From Clostridiales bacterium (GTDB lineage Bacteria > Bacillota > Clostridia > Caldicoprobacterales > DTU083), in contig JAAZEK010000079.1 in NCBI GenBank assembly GCA_012512335.1, positions 1 through 6,825 on the forward strand: a stretch of 6,825 bases of DNA, in the 5' to 3' direction. This document shows, one piece after another, positions 1 through 6,709 of the stretch (the first letter of the stretch is position 1; every line of letters starts with the position of its first letter). The position numbers were made by a program, and so were the translations under genes. The notes under the pieces are model-generated. The model was not told the origin of the DNA, did no database searches, and was given only the letters and a program-made list of their open reading frames with translations.

Positions 1-365
1 GCAACGGAAATAATGTTGTTTTCATGTGGGTAATGCTTTTTATTGCCAGTAATAAGTGGAGCATGGCAATACTTTGCAACCTCATAAAACTTTTTGTCAC
101 TTTCGTCGATAAACGGCACATCGGGCAAAGGATCAGCAATGACAGAGATTCCGTTTTTAGAAATAAAACTTAGTATAACCTGAATCTCAGATTCATCAAA
201 ACCAAACTTTGGACGCTTGAGAACATCATAATATTCATCTAAAATGCGATAATCATAACAGATGGAAAACCTACGAGATATTACACCGTTTACAATAGCC
301 GCAGGCTTGCTGTCCGAAGACCAAAATGCAGAAACTAAGACATTAGTATCTAAAACGATATTCAT
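1..365 (-). CDS. PIN-domain ribonuclease toxin of a type II toxin-antitoxin pair (COG1569-like), 3' end cut off by the window edge
   Basis: The start is the ATG at 365-363 on the minus strand; 121 codons are visible and the frame stays open to position 1. The protein begins MNIVLDTNVLVSAFW, where Asp6 and Asn8 form the first PIN motif. Asp43-Glu44 (LDEYYDVLKRP) supply the second acidic position. Asp87/Asp90 (FIDESDKKFYEVA) give the third, and LITGNKKHYP (about 104-113) is the conserved late segment of this toxin subfamily. Family members are usually about 135-145 residues, so only the last few codons are missing. PIN toxins are metal-dependent endoribonucleases that cleave cellular RNA when their antitoxin is degraded; the target here cannot be read from sequence. 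The gene lies 6 nt downstream of the antitoxin, and its purine-rich ribosome binding site sits in the antitoxin's last codons, so the two are probably co-transcribed and translationally coupled. Confidence 0.88.
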   Translation of the reverse strand, partial: MNIVLDTNVLVSAFWSSDSKPAAIVNGVISRRFSICYDYRILDEYYDVLKRPKFGFDESEIQVILSFISKNGISVIADPLPDVPFIDESDKKFYEVAKYCHAPLITGNKKHYPHENNIISV

Positions 366-371
366 AAACAA

Positions 372-647
372 CTATTCTCTCTTTCTTGCTTTTTTTATTT
401 CTGTCTCTATTTCTTCGTCACTTAAAAAACCTTGTTTTGCAGCACGGCTTCTCATGTTATTAAAAGCAATCATCGCTTTAGCCTGTCGGATGGCCTGCAA
501 GGTTTCTTCAAAATTATCATCAGATACATCAAGCATAACTGCAGCTGGTTTCCCGTTGTTGGTGATAATTATTTCCTCACCATTAGCAAGGCTATTCCAC
601 ATATTTTTGGTATTAGTTCTTAAGTCCCGGATAGAATAGAAATTCAT
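372..647 (-). CDS. Phd/YefM-family antitoxin
   Basis: This is a 91-residue protein starting at ATG 647-645, preceded by a near-perfect AGGAGGTG ribosome binding site at 660-653. The N-terminal part (MNFYSIRDLRTNTKNMWNSL, then NGEEIIITNNGKPAAVML at about 22-39) is the Phd/YefM fold, which dimerises and binds operator DNA. The C-terminal part (about 65-91, GFLSDEEIETEIKKARKRE) is charged and helical, as expected of the flexible tail that wraps and blocks the toxin. Known family role: it neutralises the partner toxin and represses its own operon, alone or more tightly as a toxin-antitoxin complex. The adjacent PIN toxin and the palindromic promoter support that assignment here. The length is typical and no damage is seen. 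Confidence 0.9.
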   Translation of the reverse strand: MNFYSIRDLRTNTKNMWNSLANGEEIIITNNGKPAAVMLDVSDDNFEETLQAIRQAKAMIAFNNMRSRAAKQGFLSDEEIETEIKKARKRE

Positions 648-670
648 ACGAACACCTCCTGAGTAACTTT

Positions 671-691
671 AGTGTACACTATTTGGACCAA
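671..691. promoter_or_regulatory. Probable operator of the Phd/YefM antitoxin
   Basis: AGTGTACACT (671-680) is a perfect 10-bp palindrome with a TGTACA core that contains the whole -10 box. A second short palindrome, TTGGACCAA (683-691), lies in the promoter spacer, with its centre about 11-12 bp from the first, roughly one helical turn. TGTACA-cored paired palindromes overlapping the promoter are the known arrangement for E. coli YefM-YoeB. Here only one of the two repeats has that core. Binding is inferred. Confidence 0.6.
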
Positions 692-699
692 TATGTCAA
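671..699 (-). promoter_or_regulatory. Promoter of the antitoxin-toxin operon
   Basis: Read on the minus strand, a consensus -35 TTGACA (699-694) is followed by exactly 17 bp and a -10 TACACT (676-671). Transcription would start near 664, just upstream of the AGGAGGTG ribosome binding site (660-653), leaving a leader of roughly 17 nt. This is the strongest vegetative promoter match in the window, fitting an operon held down by autorepression. Confidence 0.8.
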
Positions 700-700
700 A

Positions 701-718
701 CAATTTTAGCTAGAATTG
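701..718. repeat. 18-bp near-perfect palindrome between the divergent genes
   Basis: CAATTTTAGCTAGAATTG reads as two 9-bp arms with one mismatched pair. It sits immediately upstream of the antitoxin promoter's -35 box, on the side facing the helicase fusion gene. It could be a further antitoxin or toxin-antitoxin complex site, or a binding site for another regulator. It has no T-run, so it is not a typical terminator. Confidence 0.5.
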
Positions 719-743
719 CCTGATCCACAACCTCCAAACTGAT

Positions 744-815
744 TATAATAAAATTAATGTGGCAGGATATTACAAATTCGTATAGAATTTAACATATAGT
801 ACTTTTTTATATAAG
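744..815 (+). promoter_or_regulatory. Candidate promoter elements for the helicase fusion gene (weak)
   Basis: Two alternatives are visible on the plus strand. A perfect -10 hexamer TATAAT lies at 744-749 but has no good -35 at the right distance. It would give a leader of about 95 nt containing both inverted repeats at 774-819. Alternatively, TTAACA (789-794) with a short 15-bp spacer to TATAAG (810-815) would start transcription near 822, and its -10 would lie within the 798-819 repeat. Neither is convincing by itself. Confidence 0.3.
774..790. repeat. Inverted repeat upstream of the helicase fusion gene
   Basis: Arms AAATTC (774-779) and GAATTT (785-790) flank a 5-nt centre GTATA. In DNA it resembles a dyad operator site. 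The stem is too AT-rich and short to be a good RNA hairpin. It is one of two dyads just before the gene. Confidence 0.4.
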
Positions 816-819
816 TACT
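798..819. repeat. Inverted repeat with 7-bp arms upstream of the helicase fusion gene
   Basis: Arms AGTACTT (798-804) and AAGTACT (813-819) are perfect complements separated by 8 nt, with arm centres 15 bp apart. It lies 33 bp before the TTG start and overlaps one of the two candidate -10 boxes. That suggests a repressor operator, although a small leader hairpin is also possible. Confidence 0.45.
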
Positions 820-840
820 GGTATCACATCAATGATATCT

Positions 841-855
841 GGAGGATAAAAGTTG
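841..855 (+). promoter_or_regulatory. Ribosome binding site and TTG start of the helicase fusion gene
   Basis: GGAGG at 841-845 is followed by a 7-nt spacer and TTG at 853-855. No ATG lies in frame at a suitable distance. The exonuclease motif FIDTE begins only five codons later, so translation must start here or nearly here. The non-ATG start may keep expression modest. Confidence 0.85.
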
Positions 856-3800
856 AACAAAATTGCGTTTATCGATACAGAAATTTCACATGATACAGGT
901 AGAATTCTTGATATCGGTGCTCTTAAGTCGGATGGCGATATCTTTCACTCAAACAATATTACTGATTTCATTCAGTTTTTGAGTGATGCCAAATATATTT
1001 GTGGGCACAATATCATTCACCATGATTTGAAGTATTTAAATGGTTTGTTTAGCAAGACGGAAAGGAAATTCATAGACACCTTATTTCCTTCTCCATTACT
1101 ATTTCCAGCAAGGCCATATCATGCCTTATTGAAAGATGATAAACTTCAGACGGATGAACTAAACAACCCGCTTAATGATTCAATAAAGGCGAAGGATCTT
1201 TTCTATGATGAGGTTTCAGCATTTCAACGATTAGAAGAGTCTTTGAAGCAAATCTTTTACTCGCTTCTAAACGACAAGATAGAGTTTCGCTCTTTCTTTT
1301 CATTCCTAGAATACCAACCAGGTGATATTGATGCCGAAAAAGCCATTCAACAGACCTTTCGTGGGTTTATCTGTGAGCAGGCAAAGCTTAATTATATGAT
1401 AAGTGATTATCCAACTGAACTGGCTTATTGCCTGGCTTTGATCAATAGCAACAGTCGTTATTCTATTACACCTTCATGGGTATTGAAAACATATCCCGAT
1501 GTGGAACGAATTATGTATCTTTTGAAAAACAAACCATGCTTAAGTGGTTGTTCATATTGCAATGATTCTCTTGATATTCATAAGGCCCTCAAAAACTTTT
1601 TCGGCTTTGACTCTTATCGGACCTATGATGGGGAACCCCTGCAGAAAAAAGCTGTCCAAGCAGCAGTAGAGAATAAATCCTTATTGGCTATTTTCCCCAC
1701 AGGTGGCGGGAAGTCACTAACTTTTCAGATACCTGCTTTAATGAGTGGCATTAATGTAAAAGGGCTGACTGTAGTGATTTCTCCGCTGCAGTCCTTAATG
1801 AAGGATCAAGTTGACAATTTGGAAAATACAGGGATTGTGGATGCGGTTACTATAAATGGCTTATTGGATCCCATAGAAAGGGCAAAATCAATAGAGAGGG
1901 TAGAAAATGGTTCTGCATCCATATTGTATATCTCACCGGAATCCCTTCGTTCCAGAACGATTGAGCGCTTACTCTTAGGCAGAAATGTAGTGCGCTTTGT
2001 AATAGATGAAGCCCATTGCTTCTCTTCATGGGGTCAGGATTTCAGAGTTGATTATCTATATATAGGTGACTTTATCAAGAACTATCAAGAGAAGAAAAAC
2101 ATGGATGAAAGCATTCCTGTTTCATGCTTCACCGCAACGGCAAAACCCAAGGTTATTGAGGACATATGGGATTACTTTGCAGATAAGCTGTCTATTGATT
2201 TGGAGATTTTCAGTTCCACTGCAACGAGGAGCAACCTTCAATACAAGGTTCTTCCTAAAGCGGATAATGATGATAAGTATAATACTTTGAGGAGCTTGAT
2301 TGAGGAGAAGAAATGCCCGACTATTGTATATGTATCACGAACCAAGCGTGCCTACGAGCTGGCAAAACGCTTAACTGATGATGGCTGTGAGGCCAGACCT
2401 TATCATGGAAAAATGGACAAGAAGGAAAAGACTGAGAATCAGGATAGCTTTATCCGGGGTGAAATCCAGACTATGGTTGCCACATCTGCATTCGGTATGG
2501 GAGTAGATAAAAAGGATGTAGGCTTGGTAATTCATTACGATATATCTGATTCTTTGGAGAATTATGTTCAGGAAGCTGGTAGGGCTGGCCGAGATGAAAA
2601 TATTTCAGCAGACTGTTATGTGTTGTTCAATGACGAGGACTTAAGTAAACATTTCATCTTGCTAAATCAAACCAAGCTTAGTATCCAGGAAATTCAGCAG
2701 GTGTGGAAGGCAATCAAAGATATTACTAAGTTTCGGTCAACTGTATCCCAATCTGCATTGGAGATTGCACGAAAGGCTGGCTGGGATGAAAATATTGCAG
2801 AAATAGAAACACGGGTTAAGACAGCAGTTTCTGCATTGGAAGAGGCTGGTTATCTAAAGCGCGGTCATAACATGCCAAGATTGTATGCTAACAGTATCCG
2901 GGTTAGAAATGCGCAGGAAGCTATCAGTCGTATTAATGGATCAAGCAGATTCGATGCTCGCCAGAAAGTGCAGGCAGTTCGGATTATAAGGAATCTTATA
3001 GCCAGCAGAAGTCGAAAGGACCCAGGGAAGGAAGAAGCTGAATCCAGAATTGATTATATATCTGATCGCCTTGGAATTGTTAAGGAAGATGTAATCCAGA
3101 TTGTCAACCTGTTAAGAGAGGAAGGAATATTAGGCGACAGAAAGGACTTGACAGCCTATATCAAAAGAAAAGAAAATGTAAACCGCTCACTGATAGTGTT
3201 ACAGGATTATATGAAATTGGAGCGATTTCTGCTCTCTATCATAGAAGATCAGAATGAAGAACAAATTTTTAACATTAAAGAGCTTAATGAGCAAGCTATA
3301 GAATATGGTTGTGAGGATTCTACACCAAACCGTATTAAATCCATCTTCAATTTTTGGATGATTAAACGCTACATTAAGCGTCAGATGACAGAGCATTTGA
3401 AAAATCAAATTGTGATTCAATGCCTTCTTAGGAATGAAGCTATGGAAGTGCAAATGGTGAAACGCCACGAGCTTGCTCAATTTATTCTTAAATATCTTTA
3501 TGATAGAGTTAATAATGAGGAACAAAAAGAAAATGAAAATGAGAAGGAAAATGCCCAAGTAGAGGAAGCGCTTATTGAGTTTTCTGTTCTTGAGCTGAAA
3601 ACAGCTTTCGAAGCCCAAATTACTTTAATAGATAGAGAAATCACGATGAATGATATAGAGGACTCGTTATTTTATTTGTCCAGACTTGATGCCTTAAAGA
3701 TAGAAGGCGGCTTTATGGTCATTTACAATGCCATGGCTATTGAGAGACTTGAGAAGGACAATAGAAAGCGATATAAGATAGAGGATTATCAAAAACTAGA

Positions 3801-5667
3801 GCAGTTTTATCAGAGCAAGCGGCAGCAGATTCATATTGTTGGAGAATACGCAAATAAGATGATTAATGATTACAAAGCTGCATTAGAATTTGTAGATGAT
3901 TATTTTCAGTTGAATTATAGCTCATTTTTAAGTAAGTACTTCAAAGGTAGTCGTCGAGAGGAAATTAACAAGAATATAACCCCAGCTAAATTCAGACAGA
4001 TATTCGGAGAGCTGTCTCCTAGGCAACTACAAATTATTAACGATAGTGATTCGAAAAACATAGTTGTAGCTGCAGGTCCTGGCAGCGGTAAAACCAGGGT
4101 ACTGGTTCACAAGCTTGCTTCTTTACTGTTAATGGAGGATGTTAAGCATGAGCAGCTGCTTATGGTGACATTTTCTAGAGCTGCAGCTACAGAATTTAAG
4201 AAGCGCTTAGTTGAGTTAATAGGTAATGCTGCAAATTTTGTAGAGATCAAAACCTTCCATTCCTATTGCTTTGATTTGCTGGGTAGGGTAGGTACTTTGG
4301 AGAAGTCAGATGATATTGTAAATGAGCTTGTTCAGAAAATTCAAAACGGAGAAGTTGAGCCAGCTAGGATTACTAAGGCTGTTTTGGTAATAGATGAGGC
4401 TCAGGATATGGATGCTTCAGAATTTGCTTTGATAAATGCTCTAGTTGCGCATAATGATGATATGCGTGTAATTGCTGTGGGGGATGATGACCAGAACATA
4501 TATGGCTTTAGAGGTGCAAGCTCTGAATATATGCAGAAGATGACCACGGATAAAGGGGCTCTCATGTACGAACTGACCGACAATTATAGGAGCAAAAGTA
4601 ACCTGGTTGATTTTACAAATCAATATGTAACAGGTATAACAAAGCGCATGAAGCTAACACCTATTTCTGCGGTTCAAAGAGACAATGGAGAGATTAAACT
4701 TGTTCATTATCATAATAAGAACGTGATTATCCCTTTTGTTAACGACATTCTCTTCGCTGATCTTGTAGGGACTACCTGCGTTATGACCTGCAGTAATGAA
4801 GAAGCCTTTCAGATAACCGGCCTTCTCTTAAGGACTGGAGCTCAGGCGAAGCTAATCCAAAGCAATGATGGATTTTCCTTATACCATCTTCTAGAAGTAA
4901 GATTCTTTTTGAGTCAGCTTAATTTGAGAGAAGAAGAGTTTATAATAAGTGATGATGTATGGTATCAGGCGAAACGTAATCTAAGAGATCGATACAGGAA
5001 AAGTCCGAATGTAGAGCTTTGTATGAATATGATTAGGGATTTTGAGTTAGCTAACCCAAATAAGAAGTACAAGACTGATTTAGAAATCTTCATCCGCGAG
5101 TCCAAGATGGAGGATTTTACTACCCAGAAAACAGATACTATTTACGTTTCTACAATACATAAAGCTAAAGGCAGAGAATTTGACAATGTGTTTTTGCTAT
5201 TAAGAAAATTCTCAGATGGAACGGACGATGCCAAGCGACAACTATATGTTGCATTAACAAGAGCAAAATCCAAATTGGTCGTACACTACCATTATGATTA
5301 TTTTAATTCTATACATACGGAGAGGCTAAATAGGATAGAGGATAGGGATTCATATCCTCAACCTACTGAGCTTTCGATGCAGCTTACTCATAAAGATATT
5401 TGGTTGGATAATTTTATGTTTTGTCAGCCTGCAATAGAGCAATTACAAAGTGGGGATAAGCTCATCCTTAGTGGGACAAGTTGTCTAAATACAAGAGGTC
5501 AGCTTGTAGTGAAGTTCTCAAGTAGTTATATAGAGCAATTGGAAGATTTGGCTCAAAAAGGCTATAAGCCAGTAACAGCTTCTGTTAAATATATCGTATA
5601 CTGGCAGAAGGAAAATGCTGATAAAGAAATCAGGATCGTTCTACCCGAGTTGGTGTTTAGCAGGTGA
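853..5667 (+). CDS. Large fusion protein: DEDD exonuclease + RecQ-type SF2 helicase + UvrD-type SF1 helicase
   Basis: This is a 1604-residue protein with a TTG start. Residues 1-120 form a DnaQ-like exonuclease: motif I FIDTE (Asp8, Glu10), motif II GHNIIHHD (Asp58), motif III probably NNPLND (Asp109). A Cys cluster C229-x3-C233-x2-C236 follows. Residues ~256-596 are a RecQ core: Walker A FPTGGGKS (281-288), VVISPLQSLMKDQ (307-319), DEAH (385-388) with the aromatic loop CFSSWGQDFR, FTATA (426-430), GMGVD (548-552) and QEAGRAGRD (573-581). Residues ~600-780 look winged-helix-like, but the RecQ zinc Cys cluster is absent; 887-909 is a charged E/N/K linker. Residues ~1050-1480 are a UvrD/PcrA core: Q1058, AGPGSGKT (1074-1081), TFHS (1134-1137), DEAQD (1181-1185), GDDDQNIYGFRG (1210-1221), NYRS, HKAKGREFD (1436-1444) and VALTRAK (1466-1472). 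All ATPase motifs look intact. The protein is cytoplasmic. A role in DNA unwinding and processing (repair, recombination or defence) is inferred. The C-terminal ~60 residues may form a small beta domain. Related long proteins are usually annotated only as RecQ family helicases. Confidence 0.93.
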   Translation: MNKIAFIDTEISHDTGRILDIGALKSDGDIFHSNNITDFIQFLSDAKYICGHNIIHHDLKYLNGLFSKTERKFIDTLFPSPLLFPARPYHALLKDDKLQTDELNNPLNDSIKAKDLFYDEVSAFQRLEESLKQIFYSLLNDKIEFRSFFSFLEYQPGDIDAEKAIQQTFRGFICEQAKLNYMISDYPTELAYCLALINSNSRYSITPSWVLKTYPDVERIMYLLKNKPCLSGCSYCNDSLDIHKALKNFFGFDSYRTYDGEPLQKKAVQAAVENKSLLAIFPTGGGKSLTFQIPALMSGINVKGLTVVISPLQSLMKDQVDNLENTGIVDAVTINGLLDPIERAKSIERVENGSASILYISPESLRSRTIERLLLGRNVVRFVIDEAHCFSSWGQDFRVDYLYIGDFIKNYQEKKNMDESIPVSCFTATAKPKVIEDIWDYFADKLSIDLEIFSSTATRSNLQYKVLPKADNDDKYNTLRSLIEEKKCPTIVYVSRTKRAYELAKRLTDDGCEARPYHGKMDKKEKTENQDSFIRGEIQTMVATSAFGMGVDKKDVGLVIHYDISDSLENYVQEAGRAGRDENISADCYVLFNDEDLSKHFILLNQTKLSIQEIQQVWKAIKDITKFRSTVSQSALEIARKAGWDENIAEIETRVKTAVSALEEAGYLKRGHNMPRLYANSIRVRNAQEAISRINGSSRFDARQKVQAVRIIRNLIASRSRKDPGKEEAESRIDYISDRLGIVKEDVIQIVNLLREEGILGDRKDLTAYIKRKENVNRSLIVLQDYMKLERFLLSIIEDQNEEQIFNIKELNEQAIEYGCEDSTPNRIKSIFNFWMIKRYIKRQMTEHLKNQIVIQCLLRNEAMEVQMVKRHELAQFILKYLYDRVNNEEQKENENEKENAQVEEALIEFSVLELKTAFEAQITLIDREITMNDIEDSLFYLSRLDALKIEGGFMVIYNAMAIERLEKDNRKRYKIEDYQKLEQFYQSKRQQIHIVGEYANKMINDYKAALEFVDDYFQLNYSSFLSKYFKGSRREEINKNITPAKFRQIFGELSPRQLQIINDSDSKNIVVAAGPGSGKTRVLVHKLASLLLMEDVKHEQLLMVTFSRAAATEFKKRLVELIGNAANFVEIKTFHSYCFDLLGRVGTLEKSDDIVNELVQKIQNGEVEPARITKAVLVIDEAQDMDASEFALINALVAHNDDMRVIAVGDDDQNIYGFRGASSEYMQKMTTDKGALMYELTDNYRSKSNLVDFTNQYVTGITKRMKLTPISAVQRDNGEIKLVHYHNKNVIIPFVNDILFADLVGTTCVMTCSNEEAFQITGLLLRTGAQAKLIQSNDGFSLYHLLEVRFFLSQLNLREEEFIISDDVWYQAKRNLRDRYRKSPNVELCMNMIRDFELANPNKKYKTDLEIFIRESKMEDFTTQKTDTIYVSTIHKAKGREFDNVFLLLRKFSDGTDDAKRQLYVALTRAKSKLVVHYHYDYFNSIHTERLNRIEDRDSYPQPTELSMQLTHKDIWLDNFMFCQPAIEQLQSGDKLILSGTSCLNTRGQLVVKFSSSYIEQLEDLAQKGYKPVTASVKYIVYWQKENADKEIRIVLPELVFSR

Positions 5668-5675
5668 ATTTATGC

Positions 5676-6551
5676 TTAAAATGGAAATAGCATCTTTTCG
5701 TTCTCTTTAGTTAGAGGATTCCCATACTCGGAGACCTCAAATGCTTCTGCAAACAATATATCTTTTGCCAAATCGCCATATCTTTCAATAATTTTGTCAC
5801 GATATTTTATAACTGGTGTAGCTTCACGGTATTCACTGTTATTGCTTGCGATGAACCTGTTTAAATCTGCCTCGGTAAGTTGTGTGCCATCTCGTGGTAC
5901 CAATGGTTTTCGCAACCAGTCGAGTCTCTCCTCAGGGTCAGTGGGAACTTGATCTAGAACGCCGTTTGTAAATGGCAGCCATTCATAAACCTGTGAAACA
6001 TGGCAATTTATCATCTCATATTTTTCATCTATAACATCATCAATCGGAATGATTACATCTGGGTTAAAAACAGGGTTCTTAAAACGGTCATAAAAATGCA
6101 TAATGACAGGGGTATGGATTAACGCAGCAACATCGGGGCAAAAGTTTGGCACTATTAAAAGATAAGATGCGTCCTGTACTAAGAGAGCGGTGTTGCGATG
6201 ATCTGCGTGATAATCATTTGTCCGATGGGTGAAAATGATATCCGGTTTATACTGGCGGATATAGCGAACCATGCGCTTGCGGTTCTCAAGGTTTGCTATT
6301 ATTTCACAATCTTCGATGTCCCATACATCATATTCAATGCCAGTAAGATCAGCAACTGCATCCGCTTCCTTTCTGCGTATTGCAGCAACTTCAGGTGCGG
6401 AAAGCTCATGATGACCTCCGCTACCATTGCATACAGACAAAAAACGAACACTATGACCGTCTTTTATATACTTAAGTGCTGTACCTCCGCCACGGAAATC
6501 GTTATCATCCATGTGTGCACCAATCATCAGGACTTTTAGTTTCTTTGTCAT
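5676..6551 (-). CDS. PIG-L/LmbE-family zinc-dependent deacetylase
   Basis: This is a 291-residue protein starting at ATG 6551-6549, with ribosome binding site AAGGAGA at 6565-6559 and a 7-nt spacer. The family signature is clear. GAHMDD (11-16) corresponds to the A-H-P-D-D motif, with His13 and Asp16 as zinc ligands and Asp15 as the likely general base. DYHADHRN (113-120) supplies the third ligand, His118. The segment GSGGHHELSAPEVAAIRRKEA (43-62) matches the conserved substrate-loop region. The fold is Rossmann-like, with VLMIGAH as the first strand. There is no signal peptide or membrane segment, so it should be cytoplasmic. Family members remove acetyl groups from N-acetylglucosamine-type sugars or related amides; the actual substrate cannot be named. 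The Pro and Glu common in the HPDDE motif are Met and Asn here. It is convergent with the helicase gene, with 8 bp between stops, and has its own promoter. Confidence 0.92.
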   Translation of the reverse strand: MTKKLKVLMIGAHMDDNDFRGGGTALKYIKDGHSVRFLSVCNGSGGHHELSAPEVAAIRRKEADAVADLTGIEYDVWDIEDCEIIANLENRKRMVRYIRQYKPDIIFTHRTNDYHADHRNTALLVQDASYLLIVPNFCPDVAALIHTPVIMHFYDRFKNPVFNPDVIIPIDDVIDEKYEMINCHVSQVYEWLPFTNGVLDQVPTDPEERLDWLRKPLVPRDGTQLTEADLNRFIASNNSEYREATPVIKYRDKIIERYGDLAKDILFAEAFEVSEYGNPLTKENEKMLFPF

Positions 6552-6569
6552 ACTAGATTCTCCTTTTTT

Positions 6570-6579
6570 GTAAATTTAC
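6570..6579. repeat. 10-bp perfect palindrome in the deacetylase leader
   Basis: GTAAATTTAC is self-complementary and lies 4 bp upstream of the AAGGAGA ribosome binding site of the deacetylase gene. It may be a regulator site or chance in AT-rich DNA. Confidence 0.25.
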
Positions 6580-6680
6580 TGGATATTAGCTAAAGCACGG
6601 GAACGGTTGGACCGCTTAAAAAATGTTGTCATAGTAATTAATCATATGTTGTTGTTAATTTTGATCCTTTCCTTATTTAC

Positions 6681-6709
6681 ATTATACTGTTGTTTCTATG
6701 TGAAAGCAA
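6681..6709 (-). promoter_or_regulatory. Promoter of the deacetylase gene
   Basis: On the minus strand, -35 TTGCTT (6709-6704), a 17-bp spacer and a perfect -10 TATAAT (6686-6681) predict a start near 6674. That gives a leader of about 120 nt before the ATG at 6551. The leader contains two short palindromes (GTAAATTTAC at 6570-6579, TTAGCTAA at 6586-6593) and a weak 4-bp stem (6604-6614). No recognisable riboswitch was seen. Confidence 0.65.

Noticed and set aside
262..639. Open frame of 125 codons on the plus strand
   Set aside because: It lies antisense to the antitoxin and the start of the toxin, both of which have clear family motifs and ribosome binding sites.
1537..1560. C-x3-C-x2-C read as a radical SAM signature
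   Set aside because: The spacing matches, but there is no surrounding TIM-barrel or SAM-binding text; the cluster lies in a short linker between exonuclease and helicase.
3523..3564. Short A-rich repeat (GAAAATGA-like units) as a tandem repeat element
   Set aside because: It is simply the coding for the E/N/K-rich linker, with imperfect units and no sign of a separate element.
3199..3618. Open frame of 139 codons on the minus strand, rich in Phe/Leu/Ile
   Set aside because: It is antisense to the middle of the helicase fusion. The hydrophobic look comes from reading AAA/GAA-rich codons backwards, and it resembles no known protein family.
5672..5693. Hairpin ATGCT/AGCAT near the convergent stops as a bidirectional terminator
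   Set aside because: The stem has only 5 pairs and a 12-nt loop, lies mostly inside the deacetylase coding end and has no proper T-run.
6198..6539. Open frame of 113 codons on the plus strand
   Set aside because: It is antisense to the motif-bearing N-terminal half of the deacetylase.
6600..6620. T-box-like string GGTTGGACCGC on the plus strand
   Set aside because: The spacing is wrong for the T-box core. The upstream stem I region would fall inside the deacetylase gene, and no terminator or downstream aminoacyl or amino acid gene is seen.
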